A DNA stretch of 64,000 bases from Nitrospiraceae bacterium (GTDB lineage Bacteria > Nitrospirota > Nitrospiria > Nitrospirales > Nitrospiraceae), in contig DASPUC010000003.1 in NCBI GenBank assembly GCA_035623075.1, forward strand, positions 1 to 64,000, in the 5' to 3' direction. The notes beneath the pieces are model-generated. The model saw only the letters and a program-made list of their open reading frames with translations, was not told the origin of the DNA and did no database searches. Numbering within the stretch: position 1 is the stretch's first letter; each line of letters begins with the position of its first letter. This document shows positions 1 to 8,278 of this stretch, piece by piece. A program made the position numbers and the translations under genes.

Positions 1-198
1 GGCTCATGTCTGCCGTGCGCTCAGCATCACCGAACAAACTACGGGATGAACTGTTGGATCGGGAACTGTTTGATACACTCTGGGAGGTGAAGGTGCTCGT
101 GGAGCGCTGGCGGCAGACCTACAACCGGATTCGGCCCCACAAGCGCCCTGGGCTATCGTCCGCCGGTACCGGAAGCCATCGCGCCACGGTGCGCGTGA
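1..198 (+). pseudogene. IS3-family transposase (OrfB) C-terminal remnant, frameshifted
   Basis: This is the tail of an IS3-type DDE integrase (rve core). The visible sequence runs KLRDELL..ELFDTL.E.KVL.ERWR..YN.IRPH, the usual OrfB C-terminal block. After the His codon at 138-140 the frame breaks. Removing one A at 141-142 restores the expected S-A-L-G-Y-R-P-P-V-P-E-A ending, which then stops at 196-198. The 5' part lies outside the window, so I cannot say whether the rest of the element survives. With the frameshift it is most likely a dead IS scar at the border of an accessory region. Confidence 0.8.
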
Positions 199-258
199 GT
201 CACATTGCAAGTGGTACAACTACAGGGGGCAGGTCAGTTAAAACGAGTGGCGACTCAC

Positions 259-537
259 ATGAAAGATCAGAAAAGAGCAGCCGCGATTCAGGATTCGATT
301 CGACAAATTCTTTATCACGAGTGGGACTCGATCAGAGTTTCTGGTGCAGCACCAGAATACGAGTATGATAGCTACATCGCTCCAGTTTACCGGGTCCTAG
401 TTGGTAGTCGTTCCGGGCAGGAGCTTATCGAGCTTCTTCTTCACATCGAACGCGACACTATTGGTGTGTCGGGTGGGTCTATGACATCGTTGCAACCAAT
501 TGCGCGAAAACTCTTAGAGCTTGATGTCAGTCTCTGA
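259..537 (+). CDS. Small hypothetical protein (92 aa), first gene of an accessory trio
   Basis: No function is recognised. From the ATG at 259 the product starts MKDQKRAAAIQDSIRQIL and contains a HEWD block, then E-Y-D-S-Y and a C-terminal helix G-Q-E-L-I-E-L-L. It has no signal peptide or membrane segment. From memory it resembles widespread uncharacterised ~90-aa bacterial proteins that appear as isolated accessory genes. An earlier TTG at 205 would add 18 residues that overlap the IS remnant's flank, so I prefer the ATG. The next gene begins inside its last codons (TTG 521 or ATG 524), which suggests translational coupling. The presence of a gene is fairly secure; its role is unknown. Confidence 0.6.
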   Translation: MKDQKRAAAIQDSIRQILYHEWDSIRVSGAAPEYEYDSYIAPVYRVLVGSRSGQELIELLLHIERDTIGVSGGSMTSLQPIARKLLELDVSL

Positions 538-1075
538 CCTGAGAGATCGTGTCCAGCGCTCTTTGCTAGTGGGGCGAGCTAAAACACCAGTGCAACAGTC
601 GGGTTACGCCATACTGAAACACCCAAGCCTACTACTTGATCAGTACTCGTGTTCCCAATTCGCACAAGACAATGCAGAGAGCATCAGAAACTTAAGAAAT
701 GCTCTGCCTTTCGTTAATCCCTCTCAGTATCGAGGCATATCCCGGGAACCAGTGCAGCCTTTTCCTTCCGGAGGCACATTTATTCATGAGCGATCTGAAC
801 CGAATAAAGAGGCTCAACTCGCTTTTCGAGAGATCATCGGGCCCAGAGGCACCATCCAGAATTGGCGCGAGAGATTCGATGAAGACCTGTTACCTACCCT
901 CGAAATGGCGACAAGGATCTCTGCTCTTCTAGCCACGCCACAGCAATATGAGGTGGTTTATCTTTCGAACGAAACCATTTCTACTGATAATAGTTTGCTT
1001 GGGTTCGACATTGGTTATTGGGGAGATGATCACTTCTCGGTGATCACTTCTCATTGGTATGCGATTGTGCGGTGA
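524..1075 (+). CDS. Hypothetical protein (183 aa), second gene of the accessory trio
   Basis: No family is recognised. It is a soluble, neutral protein with no signal peptide or membrane helix. The start is ATG 524 (a TTG lies one codon upstream), 14 nt inside the preceding gene. The C-terminal half has the patterned segment Y-E-V-V-Y-L-S-N-E and ends in a hydrophobic strand followed by G-D-D-H-F-S-V-I-T-S-H-W-Y. Its TGA stop at 1073-1075 shares a base with the ATG of the next gene. The overlaps on both sides argue that the three genes are expressed together. Base composition is less G+C-rich than the housekeeping genes that follow, as expected for acquired DNA. Confidence 0.5.
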   Translation: MSVSDLRDRVQRSLLVGRAKTPVQQSGYAILKHPSLLLDQYSCSQFAQDNAESIRNLRNALPFVNPSQYRGISREPVQPFPSGGTFIHERSEPNKEAQLAFREIIGPRGTIQNWRERFDEDLLPTLEMATRISALLATPQQYEVVYLSNETISTDNSLLGFDIGYWGDDHFSVITSHWYAIVR

Positions 1076-1275
1076 TGCCTCGGTGGCATCCGCCTGATCC
1101 CAAGGACTTTCAGGAAGTGGCAGGCCAGCTTCGGTCTCTGAATCAGCACGTCTTGTTCGATAGCCAAGAGCATGCAACGCAGTTCTTGCAATACTACAAG
1201 TCCAGACCCTGGGCTGAATCAGAGGACGAGCCTGGGGAGTTTTGCATTATTCGTCTCAGCCTACCTGCTCGCTAA
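1075..1275 (+). CDS. Hypothetical protein (66 aa), third gene of the accessory trio
   Basis: This small protein starts at ATG 1075 (MPRWHPPDPKDF) in a TGATG overlap with the gene before it. An in-frame TTG at 1054 would add seven residues. It has one predicted helix around L-R-S-L-N-Q-H and an acidic stretch E-S-E-D-E-P-G-E near the end. No family is recognised. Because it overlaps its neighbour by one base it is likely co-translated with it. A small partner protein, for example an immunity or chaperone-like product, is possible but nothing in the sequence proves it. Confidence 0.45.
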   Translation: MPRWHPPDPKDFQEVAGQLRSLNQHVLFDSQEHATQFLQYYKSRPWAESEDEPGEFCIIRLSLPAR

Positions 1276-1770
1276 AATCAATAGCTGATTGTGCTCATTT
1301 CGTGCTCAACTCCGCCTCACCCCAACTCATTCCGGCCTACTCCAGCCAAAGATCCAATTTTTCGAAAACCTTGGTCTCAGTGGGCCCGAGGGAGTTCCAG
1401 TAGACCTGAGCAGAGTCGTGATCGCGCTTTCCTAAACCGCGGGTCTTAGGCTGATCTCAGCGTATAATAATCCTGGGGCCGTCCAAGAAAGAATACAATT
1501 ATTCCTTCCACGCTCACTCGTTTTCGCCTCTCAGAAGGGACACGCTGATCTGGTTCCCACTGCGCAAAGGCACCGAGCCCAAACATATAAATGCTCCCTC
1601 CAAGCTTACTGAACGTCCACCCAAAACGGTGCCCGTGATTGGTTCCACTACGCACATGGAGCGAGTACCGCCCTTGATCTAAAAATGTGATCATTCTTGC
1701 ATGCGTGCCCCGTGAGCATAGAACGAAGACGGGTGCTGTTGTACTTCCCCTTTATGGTAGGATGCCGCGC
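1276..1770. other. Gene-free stretch with an integration-scar-like segment
   Basis: No convincing gene is present. A minus-strand ORF of 82 codons at 1446-1694 has no recognisable features and no good ribosome binding site. The segment 1421-1446 (gcgctttcctaaaccgcggg) resembles the anticodon-loop-to-variable region of a tRNA, but the T-arm and acceptor end do not follow, so it is not a tRNA gene. It could be a degenerate attachment site left by a tRNA-targeting integrase. A TATAAT hexamer sits at 1463-1468 without a matching -35. Confidence 0.35.
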
Positions 1771-3780
1771 ATGAACGCGGCCTTTAGCCTGCTCTGGGTG
1801 CTGCTTGCGATGATTGGCGCCGTCGCGCTCGCATTTGTGACGGGTCTCGTTCATCCCGACGAAAAAGTGAATGGGCTCTGGATGGTCGTTGCAGCAGCCT
1901 GCATCTATGTGCTGGCCTATCGCTTCTATGGTCGCTGGTTGGGCAAGCAAGTTGTCGAGTTAAATAACCAGCGTGTGACTCCGGCGGTGCGCTTGAATGA
2001 CGGCGTGAATTTCCACCCCACCAATAAAGTTGTTCTCTTCGGCCATCACTTCGCGGCGATCGCCGGTGCGGGGCCATTACTTGGGCCTGTGCTTGCGGCG
2101 CAATTCGGATTTTTGCCGGGATTTCTCTGGCTCGTTATCGGCGCGGTGCTTGCTGGGGCGGTACAGGACTTCGTTATCCTCGTCGCATCGATGCGTCGGA
2201 ACGGGCGCTCGTTGCCGGAGATCGCGCGTGATGAGTTGGGTGTGATCACCGGCACGGCGACGGCGGTGGCGGTGCTTTTTATTGTGGTGGTGGCGCTGGC
2301 TGGGCTCGGCTTCGCGGTGGTGAATGCGCTCTATTACAACGCCTGGGGCACCTTCACCATTGCGATGACGATTCCCATCGGTTTCCTCATGGGCTTCTAT
2401 CTCCAGAAGTTTCGGCCTGGCGCTGTGGCCGAAGTCTCGATGCTCGGGGTCGTGCTGCTGATTGCGGCTGTGCTGTATGGTCGTGTCGTCGCTCAGTCAT
2501 CTTATGCCTGGTTTTTTGAGTTCGACCGTCCGATATTGGTGTGGCTCCTCGCCGGCTACGGATTCCTCGCCTCGGTACTGCCTGGTTGGATGCTGCTCGT
2601 GCCGCGGGGTTATCTCTCGACTTTTATGAAACTCGGCGTGGTGTTTCTGCTCGGCTTTGGTGTGATCCTTATGGCGCCGACGATCGAGATGCCACGGGTG
2701 ACGACGTTCGCCAGCGGCGGCGGGCCGATTATTCCTGGTACCCTCTTCCCCTTCCTCTTTATTACGATTGCCTGCGGAGCCGTCTCGGGCTTCCATGCGC
2801 TGGTGTCCTCCGGTACGACACCGAAGATGATCGAGCAGGAATCACAAGCCACGGTCGGGTATGGAGCAATGCTTTTGGAAAGCTTTGTTGGCGTGATGGC
2901 GCTGATCGCGGCGTCGGTCCTGATCCCCGGCGATTATCTGGCGATCAATACGACGCTCTCGACGGATGCACTGATGGCGATAGGCTTTCCAGTCTTGCGG
3001 ATTCAGGAACTATCGCAACTGGTCGAGGTCGATGTAGCAGGTCGACCTGGCGGAGCGGTGTCGCTTGCAGTCGGCATGGCCTCGATCTTTGCCGCACTGC
3101 CCGGCATGTCGGGGCTGATGGCCTACTGGTATCAATTCGCGCTCGTGTTCGAGGCGCTGTTCATCCTCACGACGATCGATACCGGGACGCGCGTGGCGCG
3201 GTATCTGATCCAGGAAATGGGGGGACGAGTCTATGCTCCTTTGAAACAGATCAATTGGTGGCCCGGTGTGTTGGCGAGCAGTGGGCTGGTGGTGGGGGCG
3301 TGGGGTTATTTGATCAGCACTGGTAGCATCTCGACGATCTGGCCGATGTTCGGCGCGGCGAATCAGCTGCTGGGAACGCTGGCGCTCTGCATCGGGACCA
3401 CGGTGCTGATTAAGATGTGGAAGTCGCCGTATCTCTGGGTGACCGCAGTGCCGATGGTCTTCGTGGGCTTGATTACACTGACCGGCTGTTATGAAATGTT
3501 TGGCATGTTTCTGGCCAAGGCGGCGACGCTGGCGGCGAGCCAATCTCTTCCGCTCTATCTTGACGCAGTGTTGGTCGCAGTGGTGGCGGTTCTCGGATTG
3601 ATCGTGCTCGGTGACAGTGCGCAACAGTGGTATGGCTATATGATTTTGAAGCGTCCGTTTACGAGCAGCGAAGTGGTAGTGATGGCGGGTGGCGGCTCAC
3701 CCGGGCGAATGCAGTCAGCGATTACCAATAATCATGAAGAGACGAGTTTCCGCCTGCCGCACTGTGGCGGTTGCTGCTGA
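1771..3780 (+). CDS. cstA: Carbon starvation protein A (CstA) family transporter
   Basis: This is a polytopic inner-membrane protein of about 669 residues from the ATG at 1771. CstA-family proteins are linked to peptide or pyruvate uptake. Diagnostic segments near the N-terminus are Y-R-F-Y-G-R-W, the D-G-V-N-F-H-P-T block, the F-G-H-H-F-A-A-I-A-G-A-G-P loop and the A-G-A-V-Q-D-F segment. About sixteen hydrophobic stretches follow. The protein ends in H-C-G-G-C-C, a cysteine-rich tail. An upstream in-frame ATG at 1762 is also possible; starts further upstream would add residues unlike the family. It stands alone, with yajQ following after about 80 nt. The substrate in this organism is unknown. 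Confidence 0.93.
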   Translation: MNAAFSLLWVLLAMIGAVALAFVTGLVHPDEKVNGLWMVVAAACIYVLAYRFYGRWLGKQVVELNNQRVTPAVRLNDGVNFHPTNKVVLFGHHFAAIAGAGPLLGPVLAAQFGFLPGFLWLVIGAVLAGAVQDFVILVASMRRNGRSLPEIARDELGVITGTATAVAVLFIVVVALAGLGFAVVNALYYNAWGTFTIAMTIPIGFLMGFYLQKFRPGAVAEVSMLGVVLLIAAVLYGRVVAQSSYAWFFEFDRPILVWLLAGYGFLASVLPGWMLLVPRGYLSTFMKLGVVFLLGFGVILMAPTIEMPRVTTFASGGGPIIPGTLFPFLFITIACGAVSGFHALVSSGTTPKMIEQESQATVGYGAMLLESFVGVMALIAASVLIPGDYLAINTTLSTDALMAIGFPVLRIQELSQLVEVDVAGRPGGAVSLAVGMASIFAALPGMSGLMAYWYQFALVFEALFILTTIDTGTRVARYLIQEMGGRVYAPLKQINWWPGVLASSGLVVGAWGYLISTGSISTIWPMFGAANQLLGTLALCIGTTVLIKMWKSPYLWVTAVPMVFVGLITLTGCYEMFGMFLAKAATLAASQSLPLYLDAVLVAVVAVLGLIVLGDSAQQWYGYMILKRPFTSSEVVVMAGGGSPGRMQSAITNNHEETSFRLPHCGGCC

Positions 3781-3857
3781 CGTGTTTATGAGAGAAGTTC
3801 CTCTTCCCTTTCTTTCCTCAACTGGGAGAGGCGTGGGTGAACGGGTAGGAGGCGAAC

Positions 3858-4355
3858 ATGGCTGATCAATTTTCATTCGACGTGGTTTCGCAAGTGGACA
3901 TGCAGGAGATGAAGAACGTCGTGGATCAGGCGACGAAAGAGATCAAGCAGCGCTTCGATTTCAAAGACTCCAAGACGGAGATCATGCTCAAAGAGAAGGA
4001 GAAGGAATTGGTTGTTGTCTCGGACGATGAGTACAAACTCAATGCAGTGAACGAGATCATCAAAACCAAATGCGTGAAACGGCATGTGTCGCTCAAGGCG
4101 CTGACCTACGGCTCGGTCGAAGATGCCTTGGCCGGCACCGTGCGACAAGTGATTAAGATTCAGAGCGGCATCGCTTCGGAGAAAGCGAAGGAGATTTCAA
4201 AAACCGTCAGGGATTCCAAGCTTAAAGTCCAGACGCAGATCCAGGGCGAGCAGCTGCGTGTCCAGAGCAAGAGCAAGGATGAGCTGCAAGCGACGATAGC
4301 GTTTTTGAAGGGCAAAGACTTCGGCATCGATCTCCAATTTGTGAATTTCAGGTAA
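3858..4355 (+). CDS. yajQ: YajQ family nucleotide-binding protein
   Basis: This 165-residue protein matches the full length of the YajQ/DUF520 family, small cytosolic proteins with two RNA-recognition-like folds. Some family members bind cyclic di-GMP. Family hallmarks are the N-terminal F-D-V-V-S-Q-V-D, the helix E-I-K-Q-R-F-D-F-K, and the C-terminal block from K-V-Q-T-Q-I-Q-G to G-I-D-L-Q-F-V-N-F-R. The start ATG is preceded by a GTAGGAGG ribosome binding site. It probably acts as a signalling or regulatory RNA/nucleotide-binding protein, but its partners are not visible here. Confidence 0.95.
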   Translation: MADQFSFDVVSQVDMQEMKNVVDQATKEIKQRFDFKDSKTEIMLKEKEKELVVVSDDEYKLNAVNEIIKTKCVKRHVSLKALTYGSVEDALAGTVRQVIKIQSGIASEKAKEISKTVRDSKLKVQTQIQGEQLRVQSKSKDELQATIAFLKGKDFGIDLQFVNFR

Positions 4356-4380
4356 TGTGAGCCGTCGGTCTCTTTGGGAA

Positions 4381-5397
4381 ATGAAAACGCTCCTGCTTCT
4401 CCCGCTTCTGGTTTCTGCATTTCTCGCCGGTTGCAACCGCAGCGATCCCATCGTCGTCATTCAGCTCCATCCGAAGAATCCCGACATCATCTACGTTGCA
4501 ACCAACGACTACATCTATAAGACGCGCGACGGAGGTCAGATCTGGGCTAATCTGTCGAAAGGGATGAGTCACTCCCGCGTGATCTCGATGGCGGTCGATC
4601 CGGCTTATCCCGCCACGGTGTATGCTGGTACGAAGGGCGATGCGGTCTATAAGAGTTACGACGGCGGCCAGCGGTGGGTGTCGCAGCGTGCGGGATTGGA
4701 TGATGCAACGATTTCGTCCGTGGTCAATCAGTTTGTCTTCGATCCAGCCGATACTACTCACCTGTACGCCGCGACAACGATGGGTGTCTTTGAAACGAGA
4801 AATGCCGGCGAGAGTTGGACAAAACGGATGGATGGCATGAAGGAAGTGTTGATGGTGGTGACACTGGGAATGGACCCGACGGTGAGGTCCGTATTGTACG
4901 CCGGGACCAGCGGGGGGGTGTATAAGTCGACCGATGGTGCGGGCCATTGGGAGAAGGTCAACAATGGGCTGGTGCCGCCGGAAATCATTAAATCGTCGCG
5001 GGCGCTAGGTGTAACCGCGATTCAAGTCGATCCCTCTGCGCCGGACACGGTGTATGCGGCCGCACTCGACGGACTTTACAAAACAACGGACGGCGCAAAA
5101 TCCTGGGTACGAATCGCGCAGTCGCTGCAAGACCAGATGATGATCGGGATGCTATTGGACCGGTCGCGCGCCGGTGTAATTTATTTGGTCGGTCGGAGCG
5201 GTGTGCATCGAAGCGAGGACGGAGGCGCGACATGGGCAGCAATGAACAATGGATTTGCGACGCTGAATGTGCGATCAATCGCGCAAAGCGAGACCGATCC
5301 TTCATTGTTCTATGCCGGCACAAACGGTAGCGGATTGTATCGGAGTCGGAATCGGGGGGAGACGTGGGAGTCGGTTCCGACAGTGCTTCCGAACTAA
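4381..5397 (+). CDS. Lipoprotein with sortilin/BNR-type beta-propeller repeats
   Basis: This is an exported lipoprotein of 338 residues. From ATG 4381 it begins with a short signal peptide ending in the lipobox F-L-A-G-C, so Cys18 or close to it should be lipidated. The mature part is a chain of about seven repeats with a Y-x-x-x-D-G-G-x-x-W core: IYKTRDGG, VYKSYDGG, VFETRNAG, VYKSTDG, LYKTTDG, VHRSEDGG and LYRSRNRG. These are typical of BNR/YCF48-like propellers found in photosystem-assembly factors and secreted glycosidase-like proteins. Catalytic residues of a sialidase are not evident. It is probably a binding or assembly scaffold at the cell envelope; the ligand is unknown. Confidence 0.85.
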   Translation: MKTLLLLPLLVSAFLAGCNRSDPIVVIQLHPKNPDIIYVATNDYIYKTRDGGQIWANLSKGMSHSRVISMAVDPAYPATVYAGTKGDAVYKSYDGGQRWVSQRAGLDDATISSVVNQFVFDPADTTHLYAATTMGVFETRNAGESWTKRMDGMKEVLMVVTLGMDPTVRSVLYAGTSGGVYKSTDGAGHWEKVNNGLVPPEIIKSSRALGVTAIQVDPSAPDTVYAAALDGLYKTTDGAKSWVRIAQSLQDQMMIGMLLDRSRAGVIYLVGRSGVHRSEDGGATWAAMNNGFATLNVRSIAQSETDPSLFYAGTNGSGLYRSRNRGETWESVPTVLPN

Positions 5398-5428
5398 ACG
5401 TGATATTGTACGCGAGGAGAGTCGTGCG

Positions 5429-6481
5429 TTACGGTTGAGGCGCGGTTCCGCGATCCTGAAGAGTCGAGCCTACCGAGGAAGATCCGAGCGATGACCCCAC
5501 GGTAGAATCCTGAAGGCTCGAACCTACACTGGACGAGCCAAAACTTGATCCCACGCTTGAATCGGGCAAAGTGGATCCGACTGTGGACCGTTGCAGCGAC
5601 GATCCGACTGCGGAAGACGATTCGCTGTTGAGGTTTGATTCTCCGATGGACGCTCCTGCGCGACCGGTGGCGCCGATGCTAAATCCGGTTGGTCCCGATG
5701 CGCCGATCTCCTGGCTGTTTTTCGAAGATGCGCCAGCGTCTTGGCCCACTACACCTTGGCCTCCGATGGCGGTCCCGGTCGTCGGGGTTTTCCCGATGTT
5801 CGGCCCAGCTGCCGGAGCGATGCCGATGTCGGCGCCGGTCTTGGGGCCGGTGGACAACTGGGGCTCGCGGATTCCTCTGTTGATGGTGTCTTCGGTGTCC
5901 TGAATGGTGCGCCTGTCTCGTCCCGCGTCTTCGAAGTCGAGGCTGTCTTGTCGTTCCCTCAACGTGTCAATACGTTCGAGTCTGGCGTGAAGCGTCTCGA
6001 GATCTGCGCGGGCCTTTGCCACGGAGCCGATCATTTCGCGCAGCATGATGCCTCGCGATGCCATCGAATGATTCGAGAGATTCGCCTGCGCAAATTCCAG
6101 CAACTCGGAGACTTCGTTGCCCAATGTTTCAACCCGCTGCAATTCGGCAGGGTCGGTCTTGCAGCACTCGAGGAAGCGCCGGTATTTTTGTAAAAAGTCG
6201 GAGACTTCGATTTGAAGATTTTCAATTTTCATTTCTCGCGGCGCCGATTTCGGCAAAGTGGAGTCGTCTTGCTGTTGCTCCACAGGTTCTTTTTTCTCGA
6301 CCCATGGTACGCAGCCAGGTCTGGGTTTGGATGAATACTGTTTGTCAGCTTTTTCGTTAGGGCACCAATAGAGCGGGGACGCGGCCATCGCTGGTTTGGC
6401 GCCTACCCCGTCAAATATGGCAGACATACCCACAATGGTGAGGGTGGCCAGAAGCAGGGTTGGTCTGTAAGGGTTGTCCAT
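5429..6481 (-). CDS. Exported protein with coiled-coil region and VGSS/xxIG repeats
   Basis: No family is recognised. The 350-residue product has an N-terminal signal peptide (MDNPYRPTLLLATLTIVG, likely cleaved after A-M-A). It then has a short Cys-containing segment (Y-W-C-P-N-E...P-G-C-V-P-W) and a helical, probably coiled-coil region around residues 85-185 with a C-C pair. The C-terminal ~150 residues are low complexity. Repeats of x-x-I-G come first, followed by about eight V-G-S-S/T units spaced 9-10 residues apart. It is transcribed divergently from asnS. It may be an envelope or surface protein; its function cannot be assigned. Confidence 0.75.
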   Translation of the reverse strand: MDNPYRPTLLLATLTIVGMSAIFDGVGAKPAMAASPLYWCPNEKADKQYSSKPRPGCVPWVEKKEPVEQQQDDSTLPKSAPREMKIENLQIEVSDFLQKYRRFLECCKTDPAELQRVETLGNEVSELLEFAQANLSNHSMASRGIMLREMIGSVAKARADLETLHARLERIDTLRERQDSLDFEDAGRDRRTIQDTEDTINRGIREPQLSTGPKTGADIGIAPAAGPNIGKTPTTGTAIGGQGVVGQDAGASSKNSQEIGASGPTGFSIGATGRAGASIGESNLNSESSSAVGSSLQRSTVGSTLPDSSVGSSFGSSSVGSSLQDSTVGSSLGSSSVGSTLQDRGTAPQP

Positions 6482-6487
6482 ATGCTT

Positions 6488-6516
6488 ATTTCAACCCGAA
6501 GATAGAATATTGTCAA
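6488..6516 (-). promoter_or_regulatory. Candidate sigma70 promoter for the exported repeat protein
   Basis: On the minus strand there is a perfect TTGACA (complement of 6511-6516), a 17-nt spacer, and TGAAAT (complement of 6488-6493). This would start transcription at or next to the ATG at 6481. The mRNA may therefore be nearly leaderless, which fits the absence of a Shine-Dalgarno sequence before that ATG. Confidence 0.45.
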
Positions 6517-6605
6517 TGAAACATGCGAACTGCGCGTCCATACAGGGGGGGATGGGTTTAATAATCGAGCTGGTTGAGCGGTGAATTCGCTGAGGAGTCC
6601 AGGTT

Positions 6606-7898
6606 ATGTCGATCATTTCCATTGAGGATGCAGGGCAACACGTTGGGGAAACTGTCACAATCCGAGGCTGGCTGCGAAGCCGCCGGGATAGTGGGAAACT
6701 CCATTTTCTGACCGTCCGAGACGGCACCGGAGATATCCAGGCGGTTGTGAGTAAGAAAACTGTAGGGGATGAGCAATTCGCCGTCTCAGCAAGTTTGACA
6801 CAGGAATCATCGTTCATCATCACGGGTCAACTGCATACGGACCCGCGCGCGCCCGGCGGGTACGAGATGGATGTTGCGCAATTGCAGGCGGTACAGATTG
6901 CTGAGCCGTTTCCGATTCAACCGAAGGAGCACGGGGTCGGTTTTCTCATGGAGCATCGCCATCTCTGGCTTCGGTCCGCTCGCCAACATGCCATTCTGCG
7001 TATCAGGCATGAGATTATTCGGGCCTCGCGCGATTTTTTTGACGACCGCGGATTCGTCCTCATAGATGCACCGATCTTCACGCCGAATGCTTGTGAGGGC
7101 ACGACCACGTTGTTTCAGACTCCGTATTTCGATGAGACGGCGTATCTTACGCAGAGCGGCCAGCTTTATAGTGAAGCAACCGCTGCGGCGTTCGGCAAAG
7201 TGTATTGTTTCGGACCGACGTTTAGAGCGGAGAAATCCAAGACCCGTCGCCATCTCATGGAATTCTGGATGGTGGAGCCGGAAGTCGCGTTTGCCGAGCT
7301 CGCCGATATGATGGATCTTGCCGAGCAATTTCTTTCTGCGATTGTGCAGAGGGTGCTTGAAACGAAACGCAATGAGCTCAGTGCCCTGGAGCGAGACATC
7401 GCGAGGCTCGAACGTGTCGTCGCGCCGTTCCCCCGCATCACGTATGAAGACGCTATTACGATTCTGCAGAAGAAAGGCAATCCCACCAAGCTAGGAGATG
7501 ATTTCGGAGGAGACGAAGAAACTATTCTTTCGAGCGAGTTTGATCGTCCTGTGATTGTGCATCGTTATCCGACCACGTTGAAGGCGTTTTACATGCAGCC
7601 TGATCCTGTGCGCCCCGATTTGGCCTTGTGCATGGATGTGTTGGCGCCGGAAGGCTATGGTGAAATCATCGGTGGTGGACAACGCATTCACGATCACGAC
7701 TTGCTTCGCGCGCGTCTGCGCGAACAACATTTACCGGAAGAAGCGTTCCGGTGGTATTTGGATTTGCGCCGCCTCGGCTCCGTTCCTCATGCGGGATTCG
7801 GCATGGGAATCGAGCGAGCTGTGGCGTGGATTTGTGGACTTGAACACGTCCGTGAAACGATTCCGTTCCCTAGAATGCTCTATAAGTTGTATCCCTAG
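6606..7898 (+). CDS. asnS: Asparaginyl-tRNA synthetase
   Basis: This class IIb aminoacyl-tRNA synthetase of 430 residues charges tRNA-Asn. The N-terminal OB-fold anticodon domain covers roughly residues 1-105 ([16 protein letters not shown]). The catalytic domain carries motif 2 ([15 protein letters not shown]) and motif 3 (G-F-G-M-G-I-E-R). The sequence [14 protein letters not shown] favours AsnRS over AspRS. The ATG at 6606 is preceded by GAGGAG. It is a single gene, with a 417-nt non-coding region downstream. Confidence 0.97.
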   Translation: MSIISIEDAGQHVGETVTIRGWLRSRRDSGKLHFLTVRDGTGDIQAVVSKKTVGDEQFAVSASLTQESSFIITGQLHTDPRAPGGYEMDVAQLQAVQIAEPFPIQPKEHGVGFLMEHRHLWLRSARQHAILRIRHEIIRASRDFFDDRGFVLIDAPIFTPNACEGTTTLFQTPYFDETAYLTQSGQLYSEATAAAFGKVYCFGPTFRAEKSKTRRHLMEFWMVEPEVAFAELADMMDLAEQFLSAIVQRVLETKRNELSALERDIARLERVVAPFPRITYEDAITILQKKGNPTKLGDDFGGDEETILSSEFDRPVIVHRYPTTLKAFYMQPDPVRPDLALCMDVLAPEGYGEIIGGGQRIHDHDLLRARLREQHLPEEAFRWYLDLRRLGSVPHAGFGMGIERAVAWICGLEHVRETIPFPRMLYKLYP

Positions 7899-8192
7899 TG
7901 TCAAACGGACCCTCCTGGATGGTTTGCCAGTCTCCTCTGCATTCCTGCCTTGCGACTCTGAAAAGCCCATCAAGTTTGCTAGAGGGGAAAATCGATGATT
8001 GTATAGCTGACAAACCCAAATAGGAGGCGCCACTTTCACCCACCAAACCTATCTGTAAAAAAAACGCTCCAAAGCCCTGTTTTCGGTCTGTGGATAGGCG
8101 AGCCAGAATTCGTGGGAAATGGCGTCGTTTACAGGCTTAGAGTTATCCACAGCTTTTCCTCTCTTTCCACAGAGAACCCACAATATTTAGTG

Positions 8193-8221
8193 TTGACAAT
8201 TAATTTCAATAGCTATATGTA
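8193..8221 (+). promoter_or_regulatory. Candidate promoter for the small-gene patch
   Basis: A perfect TTGACA at 8193-8198 is followed by TATGTA at 8216-8221 (17-nt spacer) or TATATG at 8214-8219 (15-nt spacer). The -10 match is moderate. It reads toward the 55-aa ORF and the GIY-YIG-like gene, but a hairpin at 8242-8278 lies between. Confidence 0.35.
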
Positions 8222-8241
8222 GCTACTCGCTGGATTAAAAA

Positions 8242-8278
8242 AGAAAGCCGCCTGATCGTGTTGACCAGACGGCTTTCT
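8242..8278. terminator. Hairpin, terminator-like, upstream of the 55-aa ORF
   Basis: The left arm AGAAAGCCG-C-CTG (8242-8254) pairs with the right arm CAG-A-CGGCTTTCT (8266-8278), giving a 12-bp stem with one mismatch and a short loop. A run of A's precedes the stem (minus-strand T tract), so it could terminate leftward transcription or act as attenuator for rightward transcription. Confidence 0.5.

Noticed and set aside
1421-1470. Apparent tRNA-like sequence
   Set aside because: Only a loop-like part matches; acceptor stem, T-arm and CCA end are missing, so it is not called a tRNA gene.
1446-1694. Minus-strand ORF of 82 codons in the gap before cstA
   Set aside because: It has no good ribosome binding site, no recognisable domain and an unconvincing composition; coding not supported.
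2541-3326. Long frame inside cstA in another reading phase
   Set aside because: It is a shadow of the cstA coding sequence; composition is Arg/Gly-rich with no domain.
8060-8240. Definite chromosomal origin
   Set aside because: DnaA-box-like sites are present, but there is no dnaA, dnaN or gyrB nearby, and GC skew could not be computed.
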